NCBI RefSeq assembly: GCF_030814835.1
Contig: NZ_JAUSVS010000002.1
Location: 124,001 to 188,000 of the forward strand
Direction: 5' to 3'
DNA: 64,000 bases
Origin: Caulobacter ginsengisoli
Lineage (GTDB): Bacteria; Pseudomonadota; Alphaproteobacteria; Caulobacterales; Caulobacteraceae
The notes beneath the pieces were generated by a model. The model saw only the letters and a list, made by a program, of their open reading frames with translations, did not search any database and was not told the DNA's origin. Below, piece after piece: positions 39,837-48,490 of this stretch. The stretch's first letter is position 1. Each line of letters opens with the position of its first letter. The position numbers and the translations under genes were made by a program.

Positions 39837-41453
39837 GTGATCCGCAATCTGTTCCTGATCCTGGCCGCTGTCACCCTGCTCGCCGCCTGCGGGTCCAAGC
39901 CCTCGCTGCCCCCCTGTCCCAAGGGCAAGGTCTGCCTGCAGATCGGCAACACCTCCGAGCCCCTGACCCTGGATCCGCACAAGTCCACCGGCACCTGGGA
40001 GGACCGTATCGAATCGGACGTCCTGATGGGCCTGGCCCAGAGCGGGCCCGACGGAAAGCCGATCCCGGGGATGGCGGAAAGCTGGACGACCAGTCCCGAC
40101 GGCCTGACCTGGACCTTCCATCTGCGCGATGCGGAATGGTCCGACGGCGCGCCGTTGACGGCTCAGGACTTCGTCTTCTCGATCCGCCGCATCCTGTCGC
40201 CGGAAACGGCGTCGGAATACGCTTCCAACCTCTACGCCATCAAGAACGCCCAGCCGGTCAGCGACGGCAAGCTGCCGCTCACCGCCCTGGGCGTCGAGGC
40301 GCCCGATCCCCACACCCTGATCATCCGGCTGGAGCACCCAGCCGCCTACCTGCTCCAACTGGTCAAGCACCACACCATGTATCCGGTCCCCGAACACGTG
40401 ATCGCCAAATGGGGAGACGCCTGGGTCAAGCCGGGGCATTTCGTCGGCAACGGCCCCTACATGCTCAAGGCCTGGCGGCTGGGCGACTATGTGCAGGTGG
40501 TCAAGAACCCGCGGTTCTTCGACGCCGACAAGGTCTGTGTCGACGAGATCTACTACTACCCCACCGCCGACGCGATTTCCGGGGAACGGCAGGTGGCCCG
40601 GGGCGAGCTGGACATCAACACCGACATCCAGTCCAACCGCATCAGCCTGCTGCGCCAGAAGATGCCGGCCTATGTCCACACCAACACCTATCTGGGCGTG
40701 GTCTACCTGGCCTTCAATCGCAGTAAAAAGTCCGGCTATCCGCCGTTCGCGGACAAGCGGGTGCGGCTGGCCCTGAGCATGGCCGTCGACCGCGAGTTCA
40801 TCGCCGCCAAACTGCTGCGCGGCGGCCAGCAGCCGGCCTACATGTTCGTGCCGCCAGGCACGGCCAACTATACCTCGCCGGCCCCGCCGGACTGGGCCGC
40901 CTGGCCGTTCGAGAAGCGCCAGGCCGAGGCGCGGCGGCTGCTCAGGGAGGCCGGCTACGGCCCCGGCCATCCGCTGAAGCTGGAAATCAAGCACCGCAAC
41001 TCGGCCGATCCGATGCTGTTCATGCCGGCCATCCAGGCCGACTGGAAGGCCATCGGCGTCGAGGCCAGCCTGGCGCAGGAGGAGGTGCAGATCGCCTATG
41101 CCGACTACCGGGCCCGCAGCTACCAGGTCGCCGACGCCTCCTGGATCGGCGACTACAACGACCCGATGACCTTCCTGTACCTGCAGCGGTCCAACACCGG
41201 GGCGCAGAACTACGGCGACTACGCCAACCCGGTCTATGACGCCCTGCTGACCAAGGCCGACGAGACGCCCGATCCCCAGGCCCGCGCCGCCATCCTGGGC
41301 CAGGCCGAGACCCTGATGCTGAGTGACGCCCCGATCGTGCCGATCTACTACCTTATCAACAAGAACCTGGTGAATCCCAAGGTCAGCGGCTTCGTCGACA
41401 ACATCGTCGACCAGCACCGCTCCCGCTGGCTCTGCGCCAAGCCGGCTGCCTAG
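39837..41453 (+). CDS. oppA: Peptide ABC transporter substrate-binding lipoprotein, OppA-like
   Basis: 538 residues from GTG 39837 with AAAAGG upstream. The lipobox is LAAC in IRNLFLILAAVTLLAACGSK, so it is anchored to the periplasmic face of the inner membrane. SBP family 5 signatures: GNTSEPLTLDPHKSTGTWE, MAESWTTSPDGLTWTFHLRDAEWSDGAPLTAQDFVFSIRRIL in segments, and VGNGPYMLKAWRLGDYVQVVKNP. It captures oligopeptides for the OppBC permeases. The binding-protein gene is normally first or adjacent; here an antisense gene separates it from oppBC. Confidence 0.93.
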   Translation: MIRNLFLILAAVTLLAACGSKPSLPPCPKGKVCLQIGNTSEPLTLDPHKSTGTWEDRIESDVLMGLAQSGPDGKPIPGMAESWTTSPDGLTWTFHLRDAEWSDGAPLTAQDFVFSIRRILSPETASEYASNLYAIKNAQPVSDGKLPLTALGVEAPDPHTLIIRLEHPAAYLLQLVKHHTMYPVPEHVIAKWGDAWVKPGHFVGNGPYMLKAWRLGDYVQVVKNPRFFDADKVCVDEIYYYPTADAISGERQVARGELDINTDIQSNRISLLRQKMPAYVHTNTYLGVVYLAFNRSKKSGYPPFADKRVRLALSMAVDREFIAAKLLRGGQQPAYMFVPPGTANYTSPAPPDWAAWPFEKRQAEARRLLREAGYGPGHPLKLEIKHRNSADPMLFMPAIQADWKAIGVEASLAQEEVQIAYADYRARSYQVADASWIGDYNDPMTFLYLQRSNTGAQNYGDYANPVYDALLTKADETPDPQARAAILGQAETLMLSDAPIVPIYYLINKNLVNPKVSGFVDNIVDQHRSRWLCAKPAA

Positions 41454-41463
41454 GGCCGCCTGT

Positions 41464-42507
41464 TCAGGGCTGGGCGGCGAGCAGTCCGGCGATCAGCGGA
41501 TGATCGCGCGCGGCCTGGTCCAGCCAGGCCATGCCCCGGCGCAGCTCGACGCCGTGCTCGGCCCGCGCCTGGTCCAGCACCTGGCGGCGCAGGCCCGCGT
41601 CGTAGCCGTATTCCGGGGCCTTGGAGTAGCGACTGAAATAGGGGCTGGCGGCCATGGCGTCCACGGCATCGGCCGGCGCCGCGCCGCGCAGATGGGTCAG
41701 GGCGAGGGCCAGGCTCTCCCGCGGCCGCGCCAGCAGGGCGTCGAAATCCAGCCACCGACAGCCGGCCGGATGGGCCGCGGCCGCCTGGGCCAGGCCGGCC
41801 ATCTCGCAGGCCCAACTCATCGCCGTTCGCTCGCCCTCCGACAGGCCTTCCGCCCGCCAGACCGCGCCGCCCAGCCGGCGGTGCAGGCGCTGCAGCCGGC
41901 CGGGCGTCATCTGCTCCAACTCCACCCGAGAGGAGGGCCCGCCCAGGATGGTCGCCATGTAGGTCTCCGGCTTCACCGTCAGCAGCACGGCCCGGGCGGC
42001 GGGATTGCGGGCCAGCAGGACCGTGGCGATCTCGCCCACGCTGCTGGTGGCCTTGAGCAGGGTGCGCTGCCCTGGCAGCCAGACCCGCGACCACAGGCGC
42101 AGCAGGCCGCCCGCCCGCGATTCCCACGCCGCCGGCGTCCAGGAACCGCCAGCGGTTCCCAGCGCGCCGTGCAGCTCGGTCAGCCTGCGCAGCGCCGCCG
42201 GCTCCCGCAACGAGAAAACGCCCGGGTTCTGGCCCAAAACCCGCGACAGCAGGGTCGAGCCGACATGCCCTATGTGGAAGATGTAATCCAGCGCTTCGGC
42301 GTCTCCCTGGGAGAAGTCTTCAATATCGTCCCACCCAATTGTCTTTCGCGGATAATCCTTCATCAGTAGTCGCTGGTCGAGGAAACTGATGATCTCGTAG
42401 TCGCGGGGCGTTAGTGACAGAGCCGTGACGGATTGATCCGCCACATCTATGGCAATGGGACACAAATCCGGCGTTGCTCTGAATGGACGATTCGCAGGCT
42501 GCATCAT
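41464..42507 (-). CDS. Sulfotransferase-like P-loop protein
   Basis: 347 residues, cytosolic. The nucleotide loop HIGHVGSTLLSRVL (78-91) is the 5'-PAPS-binding loop of the sulfotransferase fold, with HVGSTL in place of the usual RSGTT(L). Before it is an N-terminal beta-rich region (about 1-75); after it, helical segments with FDALLARPRESLALAL, similar to the 3'-PB end. The substrate is unknown. It lies 273 bases from, and divergent to, the TonB receptor at 42781, and belongs to the receptor-linked locus in this part of the window. Confidence 0.72.
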   Translation of the reverse strand: MMQPANRPFRATPDLCPIAIDVADQSVTALSLTPRDYEIISFLDQRLLMKDYPRKTIGWDDIEDFSQGDAEALDYIFHIGHVGSTLLSRVLGQNPGVFSLREPAALRRLTELHGALGTAGGSWTPAAWESRAGGLLRLWSRVWLPGQRTLLKATSSVGEIATVLLARNPAARAVLLTVKPETYMATILGGPSSRVELEQMTPGRLQRLHRRLGGAVWRAEGLSEGERTAMSWACEMAGLAQAAAAHPAGCRWLDFDALLARPRESLALALTHLRGAAPADAVDAMAASPYFSRYSKAPEYGYDAGLRRQVLDQARAEHGVELRRGMAWLDQAARDHPLIAGLLAAQP

Positions 42508-42780
42508 GCCGTTCTGAGCGGATCCTGGGGGTCGTTTCGCCCCGTCGCGACCCAGTCTGGGCGCGGAGCGGGCGGAATACGGGCAGTTCTGTGGCGGTTA
42601 TGTAACATGGCGTTGGGCTTGTGGCGCAAGCACCTGTCTAGAGTTGACCGGCGCATTACGGCGGTGTCACTAAAGTCTCACGTGGCGCCTTGTCGCGGAG
42701 ACTCTGTCTTTGCGCCTGGACGACGGGAATTTTTTCAGGGGATTGGCCGCGTCAAGCCGGCCTGCTCGGAGGGATAAGAG

Positions 42781-45700
42781 TTGCACAACAAAACCATGCG
42801 CGAACGCCTGCTGGCTTCGACCATCATCTGCGGGGCAGCTCTGCTCGCCGCCGCGCCTGCCTTCGCGCAGGACGATACCGAAGTCGCCGCGGTCGTGGTT
42901 ACGGGGTCGCGCATCCCGCAGCCGAACCTCACCTCGGTCAGCCCGCTGACCGTCGTCAATGACCAGGAACTGAAGCTGCAGGGCACGACCAACGTCGAAA
43001 GCCTGCTCAACAGCCTGCCCCAGGTCGTGGTCGATCAGACCTCCACCGTGTCCAACGGCGCCTCCGGCACCGCCACGGTCAACCTGCGCGGCCTTGGCCC
43101 GTCCCGCACCCTGGTGCTGGTCGACGGCCGCCGCCTGATGCCCGGCGACCCCGCCGCGCCCTTCGCCGACCTGAACAACATCCCCGCCGCTCTGGTTGAG
43201 CGCGTGGACGTGGTCACCGGCGGCGCCTCGGCCGTTTACGGTTCGGACGCCGTGGCCGGCGTCGTCAACTTTATCATGAAGCGTGACTTCGAAGGCCTGC
43301 GCCTCGACGCCCAGTACAGCTTCGGCAACCACACCAACGACAACAGCTACCTGCGCGGCCTGCAGGGCGTCCAAGGCGCCTCGACCTATCCCCGCGCGCC
43401 GTCGGACAACACCAACACCAGCCTGAGCAACAGCTTCACCGCCATCCTGGGTGTCAACGCCCCCGACGGCCGTGGCAACGTGACCGGCTATGTCGGCTAC
43501 ACCCAACTGAAGCCGATCCTGCAGTCGCAATACGACATCAGCGCCTGCTCGCTGGGCGCCACCAACGTCGCCGACCCGGACTCCTACCACTACGACGGCG
43601 CTCGCTGCTTCGGTTCGAACGCCAACTCGGCTTACGGCCGCTTCCAGATCGCTCCCGGCGATCGTCTGAACGTCTTCACCAACCCCGGCAACGGCCAGAT
43701 CGGCAGCGGCCCGACCCAGTTCCAAAGCGATCCGCTCCTGCCGAACTTCGGCCGGAACGGCGGCACGTTCTTCCACGTGACCACGGACGGCAACCCGACC
43801 TTCACCACTGCCGGCGTGCCCGCCTATAACTATGGTCCGCTGAACTACTTCCAGCGTCCGGACACCCGCTACACCGCCGGCTTCTTCGCCCACTACCAGG
43901 TGAACGACAAGGTCGACGTCTATTCCGACTTCATGTTCTCGGACGACCACACCGTCGCCCAGATCGCGCCTTCGGGCCTCTTCGCCGGCACCGGCGCCAA
44001 CGGCGGTTCGACCTACGCCATCAACTGCGACAACCCGCTGCTGACGCCCGCCCAACAGGTCCAGCTCTGCGGCACCCTGATCTCCGGCGGTTTCGCCGGA
44101 ACCCCTCACCAGGTCAACGTCTCGGCCGGCTTCCGCTTCGCCAACCCGGTTCTGCCCCGTCAGGACGACCTGCGTCACACCCAGTACAAGATCGACGTCG
44201 GCGCGCGCGGCGAATTCGCCGACGGTTGGAACTACGACGTCTACGCCCAGTACGGTTCGTCGGTGTTCAACGAGCACTACAACAACGACGTCTCGACCGC
44301 TAAGGTCCAGAACGCCCTGCTGGTCGATCCGCTGACCGGCCAGTGCTATGTCGGCGGCGCCTGCGTTCCGATCGACATCTTCCAATATGGTGGCCTGAAC
44401 CAAGCTCAGCTGGACTACGTCGTGACCCGCGGCTTCAAGTCGGGTGAAACCACCGAAGCGGTGATCAGCGGCTCGATCACCGGCGACCTGGGCCAATACG
44501 GCTTCAAGACGCCGTGGGCCACCGATGGCGTCGGCATCGCGTTCGGCACGGAATACCGGCGTGAAACCCTGGTCCTCAGCGTCGACAACGAGTTCCAGAC
44601 CGGCGACCTGTCCGGCCAGGGCGGGGCGACCCTGCCCAATGCCGGCTCGTTCGACGTCTACGAAATCTTCGGTGAAGCGCGCGTTCCGATCGTTCAGGAC
44701 GCGCCGATCGCCAAGAACATCACCCTGGAACTGGGCTACCGCTTCTCGGACTACAGCCTGTCGGGCCAGACTGACAGCTACAAAGTGTCCGGTGAGTGGG
44801 CGATCAACGACGACATCCGCTTCCGCGCCGGCTACAACCGAGCCGTCCGCGCGCCGAACATTGTCGAACTGTTCACCGCCCAGACCGTGGGCCTGTTCTC
44901 GGGCAACGACCCGTGCGCCGGCGCCGTTCCTACCGCCTCGCTGGCCGTCTGCACGGCTAGCGGCTTGGCCCCGGGCGACTACGGCACGATCGGCGGCTGC
45001 CCCGCCGGCCAGTGCTCGGCCCTGTTCAGCGGCAACACCGCCCTGAAGCCGGAAGAAGCCGACACCTACACCGTCGGGTTCGTCTTCACCCCGACCTTCA
45101 TCCCGGGCTTCAACTTCAGCTTCGACTACTTCAACATCAAGGTCGACGGCCTGATCGGCTCGAACCCGGGCGCCACCACACTGGCCTGCGGCTCCGGCGT
45201 TCTGAGCGCCTGCGCCCAGTTCCATCGCGATCCGGGCACAGGTGAACTCTTTGGGCAAGCCGGCTACGTGCTGGCCCAGACGATCAACACCGGCTTCGTG
45301 CAGACCAAGGGCGGCGACATCTCGGCCAACTACAAGACCAACTTCGAGGACATGGGCCTCGGCGACTGGGGCGGCCTGGCGTTCAACCTGACCGGCACCT
45401 GGACCAAGTCGCTGGAAGTTTCTCCGGTGACCGGCGCCGAGCCCTTTGACTGCGCCGGCCTGCATGGCCCGGGTTGCGTTGACGGCGTCCGCCAGGGCGG
45501 CCCGGTGGCCAAGTGGAAGCATCGCTTCCGCGTCACCTGGACCCCCACCTTCGCTCCGGTCAGCCTCTCGGCGGTCTGGCGCTACGTCGGCGAGTCGGAT
45601 GGCGACTTCAACCAGTCGAGCATCTACCTGTCGAACCACCCGTCGGGCGTCACCGACACCAACCCGCGGGACAACCACATCGACGCGTATAACTACCTCG

Positions 45701-45894
45701 ACCTCGCCGGCACCTGGAACATCAAGGACGGCTGGGTGATGCGCTTCGGCATGAACAACGTGATGGACAAGGATCCGCCCGCGCTCGACGCGAACGTGAT
45801 CCCCGTCGCCGGCAGCGGCAACGGCAACACCTTCCCGGGTTCCTACGACGTGTTCGGCCGGACGGTCTTCATCGGCATCACCGCCGACTTCTAA
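42781..45894 (+). CDS. TonB-dependent receptor (TBDR 2), TTG start
   Basis: 1037 residues from TTG 42781. GGAGGG lies 7 bases upstream, whereas the ATG at 42796 would be 22 bases away, so TTG is the likelier start. Signal peptide ASTIICGAALLAAAPAFAQ, TonB-box/plug entry EVAAVVVTGSRIPQPNL, plug segments VNLRGLGPSRTLVLVDGRRLMPGDP and ERVDVVTGGASAVYGSDAVAGVVNFIMKRDFEG, and a barrel ending VFIGITADF. This VVVTGSRI/NLRGLG subtype is the abundant Caulobacter/Xanthomonas class for glycans and peptides. It has its own downstream terminator at 45919. Confidence 0.95.
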   Translation: MHNKTMRERLLASTIICGAALLAAAPAFAQDDTEVAAVVVTGSRIPQPNLTSVSPLTVVNDQELKLQGTTNVESLLNSLPQVVVDQTSTVSNGASGTATVNLRGLGPSRTLVLVDGRRLMPGDPAAPFADLNNIPAALVERVDVVTGGASAVYGSDAVAGVVNFIMKRDFEGLRLDAQYSFGNHTNDNSYLRGLQGVQGASTYPRAPSDNTNTSLSNSFTAILGVNAPDGRGNVTGYVGYTQLKPILQSQYDISACSLGATNVADPDSYHYDGARCFGSNANSAYGRFQIAPGDRLNVFTNPGNGQIGSGPTQFQSDPLLPNFGRNGGTFFHVTTDGNPTFTTAGVPAYNYGPLNYFQRPDTRYTAGFFAHYQVNDKVDVYSDFMFSDDHTVAQIAPSGLFAGTGANGGSTYAINCDNPLLTPAQQVQLCGTLISGGFAGTPHQVNVSAGFRFANPVLPRQDDLRHTQYKIDVGARGEFADGWNYDVYAQYGSSVFNEHYNNDVSTAKVQNALLVDPLTGQCYVGGACVPIDIFQYGGLNQAQLDYVVTRGFKSGETTEAVISGSITGDLGQYGFKTPWATDGVGIAFGTEYRRETLVLSVDNEFQTGDLSGQGGATLPNAGSFDVYEIFGEARVPIVQDAPIAKNITLELGYRFSDYSLSGQTDSYKVSGEWAINDDIRFRAGYNRAVRAPNIVELFTAQTVGLFSGNDPCAGAVPTASLAVCTASGLAPGDYGTIGGCPAGQCSALFSGNTALKPEEADTYTVGFVFTPTFIPGFNFSFDYFNIKVDGLIGSNPGATTLACGSGVLSACAQFHRDPGTGELFGQAGYVLAQTINTGFVQTKGGDISANYKTNFEDMGLGDWGGLAFNLTGTWTKSLEVSPVTGAEPFDCAGLHGPGCVDGVRQGGPVAKWKHRFRVTWTPTFAPVSLSAVWRYVGESDGDFNQSSIYLSNHPSGVTDTNPRDNHIDAYNYLDLAGTWNIKDGWVMRFGMNNVMDKDPPALDANVIPVAGSGNGNTFPGSYDVFGRTVFIGITADF

Positions 45895-45918
45895 GACCGG
45901 ACGACAAAGCCTAGTCTG

Positions 45919-45956
45919 GGGGCGGCGATCTTTCGGGGTCGCCGCCCCTTTTCTTT
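45919..45956 (+). terminator. Rho-independent terminator of TBDR 2
   Basis: GGGGCGGCGA (45919-45928) and TCGCCGCCCC (45939-45948) form a perfect 10-bp stem with a 10-base loop, followed by TTTTCTTT. It begins 24 bases after the receptor stop codon. Confidence 0.93.
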
Positions 45957-45996
45957 GTGAGCGCTCCCTTGTGAGCGACCTGGAGACCTGAACGGC

Positions 45997-47175
45997 GTGG
46001 AAACCGGGCCTGGGGCGGAAGCCCTCAATCGCGCGGCTATGGCGGCCATGGCGGCGGGCCAGCAGGCCACGGCCCAGGACCTGCTGCGCCAGGCCCTGGC
46101 TATCGAGCCGCGGCGTCAGGCGCTCTGGCTGAACCTGGCGGCCAGCCAGCGGGCGGCCGGCGAGGTAGAAGCGGCCTTGGCCACGCTCGACCAGGCCCTG
46201 ACCGTCGATCCCCGCGCCTTCCTGGTGCTGCTGATGAAGGCCTCGCTGCTGGAGCGGGCTGGACGGCCGCTCGAGGCGATTCCCGCCTATGCCATCGCGC
46301 TGGCCCAGGCGCCGGGCGATGAGCAGCTGGACGCGCCGACCCTGCGGGCGGTGCTGCACGGCCGCGCCCTGGCCGAAAAGCACAATCGCGACCTGCAGGC
46401 TCGCTTCGCCGAGACGATCGACGTCTCCGGCCTGAGCGGGAGCCAGACCCGCCGCATGCAGGCCTTCATGGACCTGTTAACCGGCAAGCGCCGCGTCTAT
46501 CATCAGGCGCCGGTCGGCTACTACTACCCCGGCCTGCCGGCCATCGAGTTCTGGGAGCGCGAGGAGTTTCCCTGGATCGAGGCTTTCGAGGCCCGCACCG
46601 CCGCCATCCAGGCTGAGCTGCACGCGGCGCTGAAGGCGCCGGCCACCAAGCTGACCCCCTATATCGACTATCCCGACAGCGCCCCGCTGGACCAGTGGGA
46701 GACGTTGAACCACTCCGACCGATGGAGCGCCTTCCACCTGCTGGAGTTCGGCCGTCCGGTTGTGGCCAATTGCGAGCGCTGCCCCGACACCCTGGCCGCC
46801 CTGGCCGACATTCCCCAGCCGGTGAACGTCAACCGCTCGCCCTCGGCAATGTTCTCGGTGCTCGAGCCCCACACCCACATCCCGCCGCACACCGGTATTT
46901 CCAACACCAGACTGGTCGTGCATCTGCCGCTGATGGTCCCCCCGGACTGCCGCTTCCGGGTCGGCAACGAGGTGCGGTCCTGGCGGGAGGGCCAGGCCTG
47001 GGTGTTCGACGACACCATCGAGCACGAGGCCTGGAACGACAGCGGCGAGCGGCGGGTCATCCTGCTGTGCGACGTCTGGAACCCGCGCATCCCGGAGGAC
47101 GAGCGCCAGGTCATCAGCCAGGTGATGGCGACCATGGACGCCTTCAACGGCGCCGGCCCGTCCGGTTCGCTGTAG
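45997..47175 (+). CDS. TPR plus aspartyl/asparaginyl beta-hydroxylase-like protein
   Basis: 392 residues from GTG 45997. The N-terminal half holds TPR-like helical repeats (about 20-120: AGQQATAQDLLRQALAIEP, AGEVEAALATLDQALTVDP). The C-terminal half is an AspH/Fe(II)-2OG cupin: HTHIPPHTG (292-300) with a metal His, NTRLVVHLPL, WREGQAWVFDDTIEHEAWNDS (second His at 343) and ERRVILLCDVWNP (Arg for 2OG). In the family this hydroxylates Asp/Asn side chains of proteins; the substrate here is unknown. It is the first gene after TBDR 2 and probably co-transcribed with the TPR-sulfotransferase at 47183. Confidence 0.88.
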   Translation: METGPGAEALNRAAMAAMAAGQQATAQDLLRQALAIEPRRQALWLNLAASQRAAGEVEAALATLDQALTVDPRAFLVLLMKASLLERAGRPLEAIPAYAIALAQAPGDEQLDAPTLRAVLHGRALAEKHNRDLQARFAETIDVSGLSGSQTRRMQAFMDLLTGKRRVYHQAPVGYYYPGLPAIEFWEREEFPWIEAFEARTAAIQAELHAALKAPATKLTPYIDYPDSAPLDQWETLNHSDRWSAFHLLEFGRPVVANCERCPDTLAALADIPQPVNVNRSPSAMFSVLEPHTHIPPHTGISNTRLVVHLPLMVPPDCRFRVGNEVRSWREGQAWVFDDTIEHEAWNDSGERRVILLCDVWNPRIPEDERQVISQVMATMDAFNGAGPSGSL

Positions 47176-47182
47176 GGCGATC

Positions 47183-48490
47183 GTGAGCGATCCCCAGTCA
47201 CTAGTGCGCCAAGGCGCGGCCCAGGTCGCCGCCGGCCGGGTGTCCGAGGCGATGGCCAGCTTCCAGGCCGCGCTGGCCCTGCAGCCGGACCACAGCGAGG
47301 CCCTGGGCCAGGCAGCCATCCTGGCCTCCCACACCGGCGACGCCGACGAGGCCCGGCGGCTGGCTGAACGCGCCCTGGCGGTCGATCCGGCCGAGCCCAA
47401 CGCGCTGCGGGCGACGGCCGAGGCCGACTTTGCCCAGGGCCGGCTGGCCGAGGCCGAGGCGCGGCTGCGGATCTGGCTGAAGACACCGGACCTGGCGGCG
47501 GGGCCGCGTCATCACGCCATGGGCCTGCTGGGCGAGGTCCTGGATCGCCAGGACCGCCCGGCCCTGGCCTTCCAGGCCTGGACGGCCGGCAACCGCGCCT
47601 TCCGCGATCTGCACCGCCCCCGGTTTGAGCTGCCTGGCCGCCAACGCCTCACCGCCCAGATCGGCGGCCTGACCCAGCGGTTCGACACGGCCAGCCGGGG
47701 CGGCTGGCCCGACGGTCCGGCGCCCGATCGCACGCCCCGCCGTCATGTCTTTCTGCTCAGCTTCATGCGCTCGGGCACCACTCTGCTGGAACAAATGCTG
47801 GCCGCCCATCCCGATGTGGTCGCCCTGGAAGAGTACGAGGCGCTGGCGGCGGCGGCGATCGCCTTCATGGGCGAGCGTCCCGATTTCGAAGGCCTCAAAG
47901 CCCTTGATGCAGCGGGAATCGAGCGGCTGCGGGCCGCCTACTGGGCCGAGGTCGCGGGCCAGGGCCTGGATCCGGCCGGCAAGGTGTTCGTCGACAAGCA
48001 GCCCTTCAACACCCTGAAGCTGCCGATCATCCAACGCCTGTTTCCGGACGCCCTGATCATCTTCGCCCAGCGCGACCCGCGCGATGTGGTGCTGAGTTGC
48101 TTCCAGCACCGGCTGAAGATCAGCGTCTACAGCTACGAGATGCTCGACCTGACCAACACCGCCGCCCTCTACGATGCGGTGATGGGCTTCTGGGCCCTGG
48201 CCCGCGAGCGGCTGCCGCTGGATGTCTATGTCCACCGGCATGAAGCCTTCATTCAGGACCCGAAGACGGCCATCGCCGCCCTGGCGCAGCGCCTGGACCT
48301 GGACCCCGCCGGCATCGGCGACCCGGGTGAGCGGGCCCGGCGCGGCCTGACCGCCTCGCAGAGCGCCCGCCAGGTGATGGCCGGGGTCAATCTGGGTGGG
48401 CTGGAGCGCTGGCGGCGGTTCAAGGACCTGGAGAAGGTCGAGCCGATCCTGCGACCCTGGATCGAAGCCTTCGGCTACCCGACTTCGTAG
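47183..48490 (+). CDS. TPR-sulfotransferase, paralog 1
   Basis: 435 residues from GTG 47183, 7 bases after the hydroxylase stop, so translationally close. N-terminal TPRs (about 5-110: GRVSEAMASFQAALALQPDHSEAL, DADEARRLAERALAVDP), then a sulfotransferase fold with 5'-PAPS loop SFMRSGTTLLEQ (193-204) and 3'-phosphate segment FAQRDPRDVVLSCFQ. Such proteins resemble the tyrosylprotein-sulfotransferase/heparan-sulfotransferase group; the acceptor is unknown. Its C-terminus (RPWIEAFGY) meets the paralog at 48475 tail to tail with a 16-base overlap. Confidence 0.9.
   Translation: MSDPQSLVRQGAAQVAAGRVSEAMASFQAALALQPDHSEALGQAAILASHTGDADEARRLAERALAVDPAEPNALRATAEADFAQGRLAEAEARLRIWLKTPDLAAGPRHHAMGLLGEVLDRQDRPALAFQAWTAGNRAFRDLHRPRFELPGRQRLTAQIGGLTQRFDTASRGGWPDGPAPDRTPRRHVFLLSFMRSGTTLLEQMLAAHPDVVALEEYEALAAAAIAFMGERPDFEGLKALDAAGIERLRAAYWAEVAGQGLDPAGKVFVDKQPFNTLKLPIIQRLFPDALIIFAQRDPRDVVLSCFQHRLKISVYSYEMLDLTNTAALYDAVMGFWALARERLPLDVYVHRHEAFIQDPKTAIAALAQRLDLDPAGIGDPGERARRGLTASQSARQVMAGVNLGGLERWRRFKDLEKVEPILRPWIEAFGYPTS

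Noticed and set aside
42670..46383. 1237-residue ORF on the minus strand
   Set aside because: It is entirely antisense to TBDR 2 and its neighbour. It has no signal peptide or family motif, and its Val/Gly/Asp/Arg-rich content is what the complement of high-GC coding DNA yields.
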